Source: Dyella silvae
Lineage (GTDB): Bacteria; Pseudomonadota; Gammaproteobacteria; Xanthomonadales; Rhodanobacteraceae
Length of the DNA stretch: 64,000 nt
NCBI RefSeq assembly: GCF_026421305.1
Contig: NZ_JAPJBQ010000002.1
Location: forward strand, 186,001-250,000
Direction: 5' to 3'
Shown: piece by piece, positions 19,523 through 27,790 of the stretch
Numbering within the stretch: the first letter of the stretch is position 1
Layout: the number at the start of each line of letters is the position of its first letter
Translations under genes and position numbers: made by a program
The notes under the pieces: model-generated
The model's input: only the letters and a program-made list of their open reading frames with translations
Databases searched by the model: none
What the model was told of the DNA's origin: nothing

Positions 19523-20145
19523 AATCCTTGACCCTCCGACTCTCCGCGCTGCTCTTGGCGTTCGCGGCCGCAGGCATGGCCCATGCGTCGAAGGACGACA
19601 TGGACGTCTCCCGCCTGACCGGCAGCCTGGATCAGCTTGCCAGTGATCCGGCGCTGGGCGGCTACGCCCAGGCCGAACAGGCCCGCGCGCGCGACGCCAT
19701 CAATCAGCTTGCCCAGGCGCGTTCGCGTGATCGCGCGCATGCGCTCTACATCGCCGAGCGCCGCGTGGATCTGGCCCGCGCCACCGCCCAGCTGCAGGAC
19801 GCCCAGCTGCAAATGGGCAAGCTGGATCGCGAACACGACCAGATCCAGCTCGATGGCAGCCGTCGCGAGACCGAGATGGCTCGTCGCGAGCTCGAACGCC
19901 AGCGTCTGCAGTACCAGGCGGCGCAGGAAGAGGCTGCGCGCCAGGCGGCTGCCGGTGCCGAGGCGACCGCCCAGGCCCAGGCTGAAGCCGCGCAGGCCAA
20001 GAAACTGGCGGCTGCACAGGCCAAGGTGGCCAATGCTGCCAAGAAGCAGGCCGACCTGGCTGCTCAGGCCGCACGCGCCATGCGCTCGCAGATGCAGGGC
20101 GATAGCAGGTCATCCGACAGTTCGTCCAAGGACTCGGGCAAGTAA
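19519..20145 (+). CDS. Periplasmic coiled-coil protein (DUF4398-like partner)
   Basis: A 208-residue protein with a signal peptide ending AHAS, then almost continuous helix. Residues about 60-195 are very rich in Ala, Gln, Glu and Arg with heptad character (ARRELERQRLQYQAAQEEAA) and the protein ends in a Ser/Lys-rich tail. It is translationally coupled to the lipoprotein gene by an ATGA overlap. The two look like a pair in which a membrane-bound and a soluble helical protein associate; in other bacteria such pairs sit upstream of OmpA-domain genes, but none follows here. Function not recognised. Confidence 0.8.
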   Translation: MKSLTLRLSALLLAFAAAGMAHASKDDMDVSRLTGSLDQLASDPALGGYAQAEQARARDAINQLAQARSRDRAHALYIAERRVDLARATAQLQDAQLQMGKLDREHDQIQLDGSRRETEMARRELERQRLQYQAAQEEAARQAAAGAEATAQAQAEAAQAKKLAAAQAKVANAAKKQADLAAQAARAMRSQMQGDSRSSDSSSKDSGK

Positions 20146-20561
20146 ATTCGCCCGGTTTCCAGAGCGGAACTTGCGAAGGCCGGCCGGGTAGCACCGCCGG
20201 CCTTCGTGTTCCCGGTCGAAGCGTGAGAAGGGACAGCTTGTCGCGTCTCTTTTGCCCCGCCCCCTAAGTCTCTCGTTGTTGTTGCGTAAAAGACTGTTCT
20301 GGCAGCCTTTTTTAACAATTCTTCTGCGGGTCCCTAGTCCGTTTGTGACGCTTGCATGACCCGAGGACCGGGAGTAGGGTCAAGTTCCCAGGGGGCACCT
20401 TCGCGCCCTGGGTCACTGACCTGAATCATGCACTCATCCCTCCCCTCCATCGTTCTCCATGGACCGGTTGACCGGCATGGATCGCGGGTGTGTGCGTGTG
20501 ATTCATCGTCTGCGGGCGCCACTCCCAGGCACCCGCTGTTCTCTCCAGAGGAGGTTGAATC
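20146..20561. other. Gene-free stretch with a terminator-like hairpin
   Basis: About 416 bases. The first part holds the hairpin at 20174-20206. The rest includes an AT-richer patch around 20270-20330 (TTTTTTAACAATTCTTCTG) that could contain the promoter of the DUF465 gene, followed by about 200 bases of leader without a recognisable gene. No riboswitch or RNA family was recognised. Confidence 0.4.
20174..20206 (+). terminator. Terminator-like hairpin after the DUF4398 pair
   Basis: CGAAGGCCGGC and GCCGGCCTTCG form a perfect 11-bp stem with an 11-base loop, 28 bases past the coiled-coil gene. Only a short TGTT follows, so strength is uncertain. Confidence 0.55.
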
Positions 20562-20789
20562 ATGTTTGAAAACCAGCAGCGTGATGATGTCGAAGCTTTG
20601 ATGAAGGCCGATGCGGAATTCCGCCGGCTTTACCAACATCACCAGGAGCTCGACAGTAAGGTGCACGATGCCGAAATCGGCGTGCTTCCCATCGATGACA
20701 TGACGTTATCGGGCATGAAGAAGGAGAAGCTCCACGCGAAGGAGCGACTCCAGCGCATGTGGGACACCCGAGCGCACCGCATCAACTGA
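20562..20789 (+). CDS. DUF465 (YdcH-like) small protein
   Basis: A 75-residue helical protein. It matches the DUF465 pattern: an N-terminal helix with FRRLYQHHQELDSKV and a second helix ending in KKEKLHAKERLQRMW, predicted to make a short helical hairpin or coiled coil. GAGGAGG precedes the ATG at good spacing. YdcH-like proteins are widespread and of unknown function; a DNA or RNA-associated or regulatory role has been guessed but is not shown here. It appears to be monocistronic. Confidence 0.88.
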   Translation: MFENQQRDDVEALMKADAEFRRLYQHHQELDSKVHDAEIGVLPIDDMTLSGMKKEKLHAKERLQRMWDTRAHRIN

Positions 20790-20811
20790 ATCTGCGAGGT
20801 TTCGCATGAAC

Positions 20812-20855
20812 GCGGCCCCGGCGCCCTCCCGAAAGGGAACGGCTTCCGGGGCCGC
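20812..20855 (+). terminator. Hairpin after the DUF465 gene
   Basis: GCGGCCCCGG and CCGGGGCCGC form a perfect 10-bp stem around a 24-base loop that itself contains CCCT/AGGG. It overlaps the start of the tandem repeat at 20851-20890. No T-run follows. Confidence 0.45.
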
Positions 20856-20890
20856 AGTGCATTTGGGGAAGCCGCAGTACATTTGGAGAA
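20851..20890 (+). repeat. 20-bp tandem repeat upstream of cbs
   Basis: GCCGCAGTGCATTTGGGGAA is followed directly by GCCGCAGTACATTTGGAGAA, 18 of 20 positions identical. It lies 84 bases before the cbs start. Two adjacent near-identical 20-mers could be a pair of regulator-binding sites, or a chance duplication. A TATTAT at 20915-20920 could be a -10 element for cbs. Confidence 0.6.
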
Positions 20891-20974
20891 GGGAAGGGGA
20901 CAGGGTGGCTCGGTTATTATCAGCGCCTCATTCGGTCGCTTGAGGGCGGCTGAGATTTACAGCCAGGAGTCCCC

Positions 20975-22345
20975 ATGACGGTCAACCAAAGTGTCCTTGA
21001 ACTGATCGGACGTACCCCGATGGTACGCGCGCAGCGCCTGGACGTCGGACCGTGTGAACTGTTCCTCAAGCTGGAAAGCGCCAACCCCGGCGGTTCGGTC
21101 AAAGACCGCATTGGCCTGTCGATGATCGAAGGCGCGGAGAAGGCCGGAAAGATTCGCCCGGGCGATACGCTGGTGGAAGGCACTGCCGGCAACACCGGTC
21201 TGGGCCTGGCTCTGGTGGCACAGCAGAAGGGCTATCGCCTGATTCTGGTGGTGCCCGACAAGATGAGCCGCGAGAAGATCTTCAATCTCAAGGCGATGGG
21301 CGCCGAGGTCGTGCTCACCCGGTCGGACGTGGCCAAGGGCCATCCTGAGTACTACCAGGACATGGCCGAGCGTATCGCCCGCGAAACGCCAGGCGCCTAC
21401 TTCATCAACCAGTTCGGCAACCCGGACAACCCGGCGGCGCATATCGCCACCACGGGCCCGGAGATCCTCGAGCAACTGGACGGCAAGGTCGACGCCATCG
21501 TGGTCGGCTGCGGCTCGTCGGGCACGCTGAGCGGCCTGTCGAAGTTCTTTGCGCAGCACTCGCCGAACACCGACTTCGTGCTGGCCGATCCGGTCGGATC
21601 CATCCTGGCCCAGTACATCAACGAGGGCACGCTTTCGACGAAGTCCGGTAGCTGGATGGTCGAAGGCATCGGTGAGGATTTCTTGCCCAGCATCAGCGAT
21701 TTCACGCGCGTGAAGAAGGCCTATGCGATCCCCGACAAGGAAAGCTTCCTGACCGCGCGCGAATTGCTGGCGAAGGAAGGCATTCTCGGCGGATCGTCCA
21801 CCGGCACACTTCTGGCAGCCGCGTTGCGCTATTGCCGCGAGCAGACCACGCCCAAGCGCGTCGTGACGCTGGTGTGCGATACCGGTAACAAGTACCTGTC
21901 GAAGATGTACAACGACTACTGGATGCTCGATAACGGGTTTATCGCCCGTGAGCAGCACGGCGATCTGCGCGATCTGCTGCTGCGCCCGTTCGCCCAGCGC
22001 GACACCGTGGTGGTGGGGCCGGGCGAGCTGCTGATGACGGCGTACACGCGCATGAAGCTTTATGACGTGTCGCAGCTGCCGGTGATGGATGGCAGCCGCC
22101 TGGTGGGCATCCTGGACGAGTCCGACGTGCTGATGCACGTGCACGCGGACGAAACCAGGTTCCGCGATCCGGTGTCTACGGCCATGATTACCAACCTGCA
22201 GATGCTGGACGTGCGATCGCCGATCGAGTCGCTGCTGCCCGTGTTCGAGCGCGGCCACGTGGCCATTGTGGTCGATGGCGAGCAGTTCCTGGGCCTGATT
22301 ACCCGGATTGATCTGCTGAACTATCTACGCCGCAAGGTGCATTGA
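20975..22345 (+). CDS. cbs: Cystathionine beta-synthase with CBS domain pair
   Basis: PLP enzyme joining serine (or O-acetylserine) and homocysteine to cystathionine, first step of reverse transsulfuration. 456 residues. The PLP fold covers about 1-320: Schiff-base Lys in GGSVKDRIGLS, phosphate loop GTAGNTGLGL, GCGSSGTLSG and GGSSTGTLLAAAL. The last ~120 residues form two CBS regulatory motifs (QRDTVVVGPGELLMTAYTRM and MLDVRSPIESLLPVFERGHV). AGGAG precedes the ATG. A cystathionine gamma-lyase-type gene, often directly adjacent in xanthomonads, lies 9 kb downstream, separated by glmS and sugar-nucleotide genes. Confidence 0.94.
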   Translation: MTVNQSVLELIGRTPMVRAQRLDVGPCELFLKLESANPGGSVKDRIGLSMIEGAEKAGKIRPGDTLVEGTAGNTGLGLALVAQQKGYRLILVVPDKMSREKIFNLKAMGAEVVLTRSDVAKGHPEYYQDMAERIARETPGAYFINQFGNPDNPAAHIATTGPEILEQLDGKVDAIVVGCGSSGTLSGLSKFFAQHSPNTDFVLADPVGSILAQYINEGTLSTKSGSWMVEGIGEDFLPSISDFTRVKKAYAIPDKESFLTARELLAKEGILGGSSTGTLLAAALRYCREQTTPKRVVTLVCDTGNKYLSKMYNDYWMLDNGFIAREQHGDLRDLLLRPFAQRDTVVVGPGELLMTAYTRMKLYDVSQLPVMDGSRLVGILDESDVLMHVHADETRFRDPVSTAMITNLQMLDVRSPIESLLPVFERGHVAIVVDGEQFLGLITRIDLLNYLRRKVH

Positions 22346-22482
22346 ACCAAGCCTGGACGCGCGGTCAGGATGAAGCATCCGGCCGCCCGTCCATTGCCAT
22401 GAAAGTTTGTTGAAATCGGGTACCCGCAAAGTCGCGGTTTGCGATGCGATGGATCGCACCCGTTTTCCAGGAGTAATAGCTC

Positions 22483-24312
22483 ATGTGTGGAATTGTTGCC
22501 GCCGTTGCCCAACGTGATGTGGCGCCGCTGCTGATAGCCGGCCTGAAGGCGCTTGAATATCGCGGATACGATTCAGCGGGCATTGCCGTGCTTGACCATG
22601 GTGATGTTCATCGCGTTCGTGCCAAGGGCAAGGTTCGTGAGATGGAGTCGCTGTATCTCGCCAACCCGTTCCCCGGTGGTACCGGCATCGCGCATACGCG
22701 TTGGGCTACACACGGCGTGCCCAATGAAGCCAATGCGCATCCTCATACCGCTGGCAACGTGGCGCTGGTGCACAACGGCATCATCGAGAACTACGCAAGC
22801 CTGAGGGCGGAACTGCAAGCAGGTGGCCACGTGTTTACGTCGGAAACCGACACCGAGGTCATGGCCGCGCTGATCAGCGAGCGCGTGGAATCGGGCATGA
22901 GCTTGCGTGAAGCAGTGACGGCGACCGTGCGCGGGCTGGAAGGCGCCTATGCCATCGCTGTGGTCAGCAGCAAGGAGCCCGGCCATGTGGTGGGTGCACG
23001 CCACGGCGCACCGCTATTGGTGGGCGTGGGCATTGGTGAGCACTTCCTGGGCTCGGATGCGCAGGCGCTTATTCAGGTCACCAACAAGATCATCTATCTC
23101 GAAGAGCATGACGTCGTCGAGATCACGCGCGACCACGTGCAGATCTACGGCCGCGACGGCAAGCCGGTCGAACGCGCCGTGCACGAAAGTGAACTCTCTA
23201 CCGATGCCGTGGAACGTGGCGAATACCGCCACTACATGCAGAAAGAAATCTTCGAACAGCCGCGCGCGGTGGCCGATACGCTGGAGGCGCGCATTGGCCC
23301 CAATGGCGTGTTGCCGAATATCTTTGGCGTCGGCGGCGATGAACTGCTGGCCAAGGTGAAGGGTCTGCACATCATTGCTTGCGGTACCAGCTATCACGCC
23401 GGCCTTGTCGCCAAGTACTGGATTGAGGAGTACGCACGCCTGCCGGTCAACGTGGAGGTGGCCAGCGAATATCGCTATCGCGAAGCCGTGGTGCCCGAGG
23501 GCACGCTGTTCGTGGCGATCTCCCAGTCAGGCGAAACGGCGGACACCTTGGCAGCAATGCGCGAGTCGCGTCGCCGTGGCTATCTCGGCACGCTGGCGAT
23601 CTGCAACGTACCTGAGTCCTCGGTGGTTCGCGAAGCCGATCTCAAGCTGATGACGCGCGCAGGTCCGGAAATCGGAGTCGCTTCCACCAAGGCGTTCACC
23701 ACGCAGCTGGCGGCCCTCGGTTTGCTGACCTTGCAACTGGCTCATCAGCGAGGCCTGGATGGCGAACGCCACGCCGACCTTGCCTCTCAGCTGCAACGCA
23801 TGCCTTCGATGATCGAAAAGGCACTCGAACTCGAGCCGCAAATCATCGAGCTGGCAGAGCACCTGATTCATCGCCAGCATGCGCTCTTCCTCGGGCGCGG
23901 CGTGCAGTATCCGGTGGCGATGGAAGGTGCACTCAAGCTCAAGGAAATCTCCTACATCCACGCCGAGGCCTATGCTGCCGGCGAGCTCAAACACGGCCCG
24001 TTGGCGCTCGTGGACGAAGATATGCCCGTCATCGCCGTCGCACCGAACGGCCCACTGCTGGACAAGCTCAAGTCGAACCTGCAGGAAGTGCGTGCGCGCG
24101 GCGGCGAACTGCTGGTATTTGCCGACGGCGAGGCCAGCATGGACGGCAATGCATCCCGCGGTGCCATCTTGCGCATGGATGGTGGCGGGGAATTCATCGC
24201 GCCGGCCGTATTCACTGTGCCCATGCAGTTGCTTGCGTATCACGTGGCGGTACTGCGTGGCACCGATGTGGACCAGCCGCGCAATCTGGCCAAGTCGGTG
24301 ACGGTGGAGTAA
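22483..24312 (+). CDS. glmS: Glutamine-fructose-6-phosphate aminotransferase
   Basis: Makes glucosamine-6-phosphate, the entry to UDP-GlcNAc for peptidoglycan and LPS. 609 residues. The catalytic Cys is residue 2 (MCGIVAAVAQRDV) after Met removal. The amidotransferase domain has HTRWATHG and HNGIIENY. Two SIS isomerase domains follow: CGTSYHAG with SQSGETADTL, and GRGVQYPVAMEGALKLKEISYIHAEAY. The C-terminus PRNLAKSVTVE is conserved. AGGAG lies before the ATG. The leader shows no recognisable glmS ribozyme, as expected outside Firmicutes. Confidence 0.97.
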   Translation: MCGIVAAVAQRDVAPLLIAGLKALEYRGYDSAGIAVLDHGDVHRVRAKGKVREMESLYLANPFPGGTGIAHTRWATHGVPNEANAHPHTAGNVALVHNGIIENYASLRAELQAGGHVFTSETDTEVMAALISERVESGMSLREAVTATVRGLEGAYAIAVVSSKEPGHVVGARHGAPLLVGVGIGEHFLGSDAQALIQVTNKIIYLEEHDVVEITRDHVQIYGRDGKPVERAVHESELSTDAVERGEYRHYMQKEIFEQPRAVADTLEARIGPNGVLPNIFGVGGDELLAKVKGLHIIACGTSYHAGLVAKYWIEEYARLPVNVEVASEYRYREAVVPEGTLFVAISQSGETADTLAAMRESRRRGYLGTLAICNVPESSVVREADLKLMTRAGPEIGVASTKAFTTQLAALGLLTLQLAHQRGLDGERHADLASQLQRMPSMIEKALELEPQIIELAEHLIHRQHALFLGRGVQYPVAMEGALKLKEISYIHAEAYAAGELKHGPLALVDEDMPVIAVAPNGPLLDKLKSNLQEVRARGGELLVFADGEASMDGNASRGAILRMDGGGEFIAPAVFTVPMQLLAYHVAVLRGTDVDQPRNLAKSVTVE

Positions 24313-24360
24313 CCGTCACCATTGCACTGCTGGGTTGGTGCAATCTACAAGTGTTCCCAA

Positions 24361-24387
24361 CAGGGACGCCCGAATGTGGCGTCCCTG
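24361..24387. terminator. Hairpin between convergent glmS and sulfotransferase genes
   Basis: CAGGGACGCC and GGCGTCCCTG form a perfect 10-bp stem with a seven-base loop, between the two stop codons. T-rich sequence follows on the plus strand only weakly, so it is a probable rather than certain terminator. Confidence 0.55.
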
Positions 24388-24396
24388 GCGGTTATC

Positions 24397-26118
24397 TTAG
24401 GTCTCGCCAAGAGCCGTGAGCACGTTCGCGCTAAGCACGGTGATGGGCAAGATACGGCCGTTGGTGTGGTCCTGATCAATGAACCACGCAATGTGTTCCT
24501 GTACCAGTGAGGCCGCAAGACAGTATCTGCCTGGTACGTCTGGTAGCCGCACGTGCATGCAGGTCAGTGCGTAGGCGCCCGGTGCGAGGTCGCCAGGCAG
24601 ATCCGTGCGTGCGCCGTCCGCCACCACGACTCTCCCCGTTTCTGTGAGCCAGCGATAGGAAAGTTTGACCGGATAGCGGCCCCGGGAGTGCCAGGTTTCC
24701 GTACTTTGGTTGGTGAGCTTGACCTGCAGTAGCAGGTCTGTGCCTAGCGGCGCCAAGTCAACGGAGGACATCACGTCCAGAGACGAGCGAAATGTCGTCA
24801 GCGCCTTGCCGGTCGCGCTAAAAGCACGTGCAGAAATGGTTTCCTCGTTGGGGAGCTTGCGGCACCAGGCAGCACCTTCTGACGTGCTTTCAATGCCGAG
24901 ATCTATATCGAGCAGAACCTTCCCCTCGAAATGTTGGGTGGCATAAGCCAGTGCGTTGAAGCTTGCGGCGGCATGCCGCCAATGGAAGCAGCCGTCGTAG
25001 TGGGAGGATGTGGGTGTGAGCGCGGCATCGACAGAATAAGCGCCGGGGCCCAGGCGATTTAGCGTGCTGAATCGAATGGTGTAGCTGCCCGGGGCCAAGG
25101 AATAGATGTCGCCAAGCAGTAGCGAGTTGGTGCCGAAGGCAAGTGATCCGTGCTCATCCTTGATGGCGATACCGGCGCTGACCTGATCGAGTGCCTCTCG
25201 CGCGGTGACATGAAACAGTACATCCATCATTTCGCCAGTCATGACCTGGCCTGGCCCGGAGACCCTGCCGATGATCTCGACTGCATTGATCTGGCAGCGA
25301 AGGTCCCCGAAGTCTTGTTTGACTGGCTCTGGGCAGTGCTCGGTTTCGTTGCTGTCCTCGTTGGCGGCGCTTGATAGATCGGGATGGCCCTCTGCTGCCA
25401 GGCCAGCCGACGAAATGAATCCACGGCGATCACGCTTGAAGCGGGAATGCGCATAGGAATAAAGGGCGATCTCCGGCTCAAGCAGATTCTCGATGGCGCG
25501 GCGCTGGCCGGTCGTCAGGTCGCTTGGCTGCAAACGACGGGAGGTGACATTGAGCTGCTCGGCCCACGCTAGCGGCCACCGGAACTTGGCGCAGAGCATG
25601 CTGCAGAAATCTTCCATCTCCTCTTGAACGCCAACGAGCGCGAACTGATCGATGGCTATTTTCGATGCTGAGAATTTCTCATCCGTGCTCAGGCGTGTTT
25701 GTGCCGTTGTGCCGAGCGGATAGAGCATCTCCATTTGTGTCATGGGAGCGTTTGCCGGCACCTGCGAGAGGTGCTCGATATAGGTCTCCAGATCTCCGGC
25801 ACGTTGGCATGCGTCGACAAGCAAGTTGTCTACATCAAATTTGTTGTAGAAGTACTCCGAGAGAAAGCGGTCAACGGGATCTCTCAACACCGTGACGGCC
25901 AATCGCTCAGGGGGAATGATGTCGGCTTGCCGCGCAATGAAATGGCCGCTGATGACCGCAGTATCGCGCCATTGCAGTAATGCCTCTTCCAGCATCATGC
26001 CTTGCAAGGGCGGGCTCACCGATTCCTCACCCAATTGATCGACAAAGAAGCGGCGGAGCGCCGTTCCCCCGGTCTTAGGCAGGTGCAGATGCAGAAGCTT
26101 TATCTTTTTGTCGGCCAT
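24397..26118 (-). CDS. Sulfotransferase fused to Wzt_C-like and beta-sandwich domains
   Basis: 573 residues in three parts. (1) Residues 1-225: PAPS-dependent sulfotransferase, with 5'-phosphosulfate loop HLPKTGGTAL (12-21) and 3'-phosphate motif VLRDPVDRFLSEY (77-89). (2) Residues about 273-405: a domain like the C-terminal sugar-binding domain of Wzt. Compare IKDEHGSLAFGTN and LGPGAYSVDAALTPTSSH with IRDRLGQAMFGTN and LGVGSYSVSVALSSTETH in the wzt product of this window. (3) Residues about 458-550: an Ig-like beta-sandwich with repeated Trp and PG turns (LAPGAY, DVPGRYCLAASLV, HIAWF). No signal peptide, so cytoplasmic. Likely sulfates the O-antigen, with the Wzt_C-like part binding the chain end; this is inference. 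The DNA is less GC-rich than the flanks, suggesting transfer. No ribosome-binding site is evident. Confidence 0.85.
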   Translation of the reverse strand: MADKKIKLLHLHLPKTGGTALRRFFVDQLGEESVSPPLQGMMLEEALLQWRDTAVISGHFIARQADIIPPERLAVTVLRDPVDRFLSEYFYNKFDVDNLLVDACQRAGDLETYIEHLSQVPANAPMTQMEMLYPLGTTAQTRLSTDEKFSASKIAIDQFALVGVQEEMEDFCSMLCAKFRWPLAWAEQLNVTSRRLQPSDLTTGQRRAIENLLEPEIALYSYAHSRFKRDRRGFISSAGLAAEGHPDLSSAANEDSNETEHCPEPVKQDFGDLRCQINAVEIIGRVSGPGQVMTGEMMDVLFHVTAREALDQVSAGIAIKDEHGSLAFGTNSLLLGDIYSLAPGSYTIRFSTLNRLGPGAYSVDAALTPTSSHYDGCFHWRHAAASFNALAYATQHFEGKVLLDIDLGIESTSEGAAWCRKLPNEETISARAFSATGKALTTFRSSLDVMSSVDLAPLGTDLLLQVKLTNQSTETWHSRGRYPVKLSYRWLTETGRVVVADGARTDLPGDLAPGAYALTCMHVRLPDVPGRYCLAASLVQEHIAWFIDQDHTNGRILPITVLSANVLTALGET

Positions 26119-26314
26119 TTATTTAGTGCAAGTTATTGTAAATGCTTGTTTTTGTCGTTTTGGTTGGTACCGGGGCAGCCGCGGCAAAGCTAGCCGCTGC
26201 TCACCTCGCGATACGAACGCCTGACATGCATCAATGGTTGACGTAAGGATGGCGTAAGCATCAAATTTTTGCGAGAGCTTTCGCATATTTCTATGAGCGG
26301 TCTGTACAAGGGGC

Positions 26315-26350
26315 AAAAAAAAGCCGTGCGGCGCGTGCACGGCTTTTTTT
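26315..26350 (-). terminator. Terminator of the rmlBACD-xanB operon
   Basis: AAAAAAAGCCGTGC pairs with GCACGGCTTTTTTT across a short GC-rich loop. On the minus strand the stem is followed by a run of T, 19 bases after the xanB stop. It separates this operon from the sulfotransferase gene. Confidence 0.88.
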
Positions 26351-26368
26351 GGTCACGCTACGTAAGGG

Positions 26369-27790
26369 TCAGGATCGACCGTAGACATCCTCGATGCGAA
26401 CGATGTCATCCTCACCAAGGTAGCTGCCTGATTGAACCTCAATCAGTTCAAGCGGCACCTTTCCGGGGTTCCGGAGGCGATGCACGCTGCCGAGCGGAAT
26501 ATAGGTGCTCTGGTTTTCGCCAAGGAGGAATACCCGTTCGTCACACGTGACTTCAGCAGTGCCTGAAACGACGATCCAGTGCTCAGCGCGATGGTGATGT
26601 TTTTGCAGGCTGAGTGCCGCCCCTGGCTTTACGACAATACGTTTAACCTGGAAGCGCTCCCCGGATTCGATGGAGTCGTAGCTACCCCACGGACGGCGAA
26701 CAATGCGATGGAACGAGTGCTCGCTTCGGCCCGCTGCCTTCAACTCGTCCACGACGCGCTTGACGTCCTGCGCGGCATCGCGATGCGCGACGAGCGTGGC
26801 ATCAGGCGTGGTGACGACAATCAGGTTGTCCACACCGACCGTCGCCAGCAAGTGGCGCTCATGTGAGCGAAGCAGAGAGTTGCTCGTATTTACCGTGATG
26901 GTATCGCCTTCACGCAGATTACCTTGCGCGTCACGCGCCCCGGCGAGCCACAGTGCTGACCATGAACCAATGTCGCTCCAATCGCAGGAGACAGGAATGA
27001 CGGCGGCCCGAAGCGTTTTCTCCATGACTGCATAGTCGATGGAGTTGTCGGGAACCCTGGCGAACGCTTCGGCGTCGATACGAACGAAATCGAGGTCCGC
27101 CTTTGCCGATTCATAGGCGATTCGCACGGCCTCGAGCATGTCCGGGGCGTATTGCTCGAGTTCCTCAAGGTAACGAGAGGCTTTGAACATAAACATGCCC
27201 GAGTTCCAGTCGTAACCGCCATCGGCAAGGTAAGCCTCGGCTGTAGCGAGTGCTGGCTTCTCGACGAACTGTGCGACTTGGTATGCACCATCGTCGATCA
27301 CCTCGGCTCGACGGATGTAGCCAAAGCCGGTTTCAGGACGATCGGGGCGAATACCGAAAGTAACCAGCCAGCCAGCGTTTGCAGCGGGGAGCGCGAGATG
27401 AACCCCTTCCGAAAAGCTATCAGCATCACCGATCAGGTGGTCGGCCGGCAGCACCAGGAGGATCGCATCGGGGTCGCGTTTGACTGCTTGCAGCGCGCCC
27501 AACGCGATGGCAGGTGCCGTATTGCGCGCCACTGGCTCAAGTACGATGGTGGCGTTCTTGACGCCGGTCTCAAGTAGCTGCTCGGCTGCCAGAAAGCGAT
27601 GGTCCTCACTCGCCACCACGATGGGGGCGGCCACGTCCGGCAGCAATCGTGTGCGCTCCACTGTCTGCTGGAACAAGGTGCCTTGCCCAGTCAGAGACAG
27701 GAACTGCTTGGGAAGATTCTTGCGTGACACGGGCCACAGGCGAGTGCCGCTACCGCCGCTGAGGATGAGTGGAATCAGCATGTTAGTCAC
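26369..27790 (-). CDS. xanB: Mannose-1-phosphate guanylyltransferase / mannose-6-phosphate isomerase
   Basis: Bifunctional type II enzyme, 473 residues, making GDP-mannose and interconverting mannose-6-P and fructose-6-P. Nucleotidyltransferase N-terminus IPLILSGGSGTRLWPVSRKNLPK; VLPADH and FVEKP are conserved. The C-terminal cupin isomerase domain has RPWGSYDSIE, KPGAALSLQKHHHRAEHWIVVSGTAEV and ENQSTYIPLGSVHRLRNPGK. The GTG start overlaps the rmlD stop; an ATG three codons later (27781) is equally possible. Its partner xanA, adjacent in Xanthomonas, is about 20 kb away here. GDP-mannose feeds gmd/rmd in the same window. Confidence 0.94.
   Translation of the reverse strand: MTNMLIPLILSGGSGTRLWPVSRKNLPKQFLSLTGQGTLFQQTVERTRLLPDVAAPIVVASEDHRFLAAEQLLETGVKNATIVLEPVARNTAPAIALGALQAVKRDPDAILLVLPADHLIGDADSFSEGVHLALPAANAGWLVTFGIRPDRPETGFGYIRRAEVIDDGAYQVAQFVEKPALATAEAYLADGGYDWNSGMFMFKASRYLEELEQYAPDMLEAVRIAYESAKADLDFVRIDAEAFARVPDNSIDYAVMEKTLRAAVIPVSCDWSDIGSWSALWLAGARDAQGNLREGDTITVNTSNSLLRSHERHLLATVGVDNLIVVTTPDATLVAHRDAAQDVKRVVDELKAAGRSEHSFHRIVRRPWGSYDSIESGERFQVKRIVVKPGAALSLQKHHHRAEHWIVVSGTAEVTCDERVFLLGENQSTYIPLGSVHRLRNPGKVPLELIEVQSGSYLGEDDIVRIEDVYGRS

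Noticed and set aside
20957-22258. 433-codon frame antisense to cbs
   Set aside because: Shadow of the PLP and CBS domains; low-complexity His/Arg/Gln composition.
22346-22482. glmS ribozyme in the glmS leader
   Set aside because: Leader is short and lacks the ribozyme core; that ribozyme is typical of Firmicutes.
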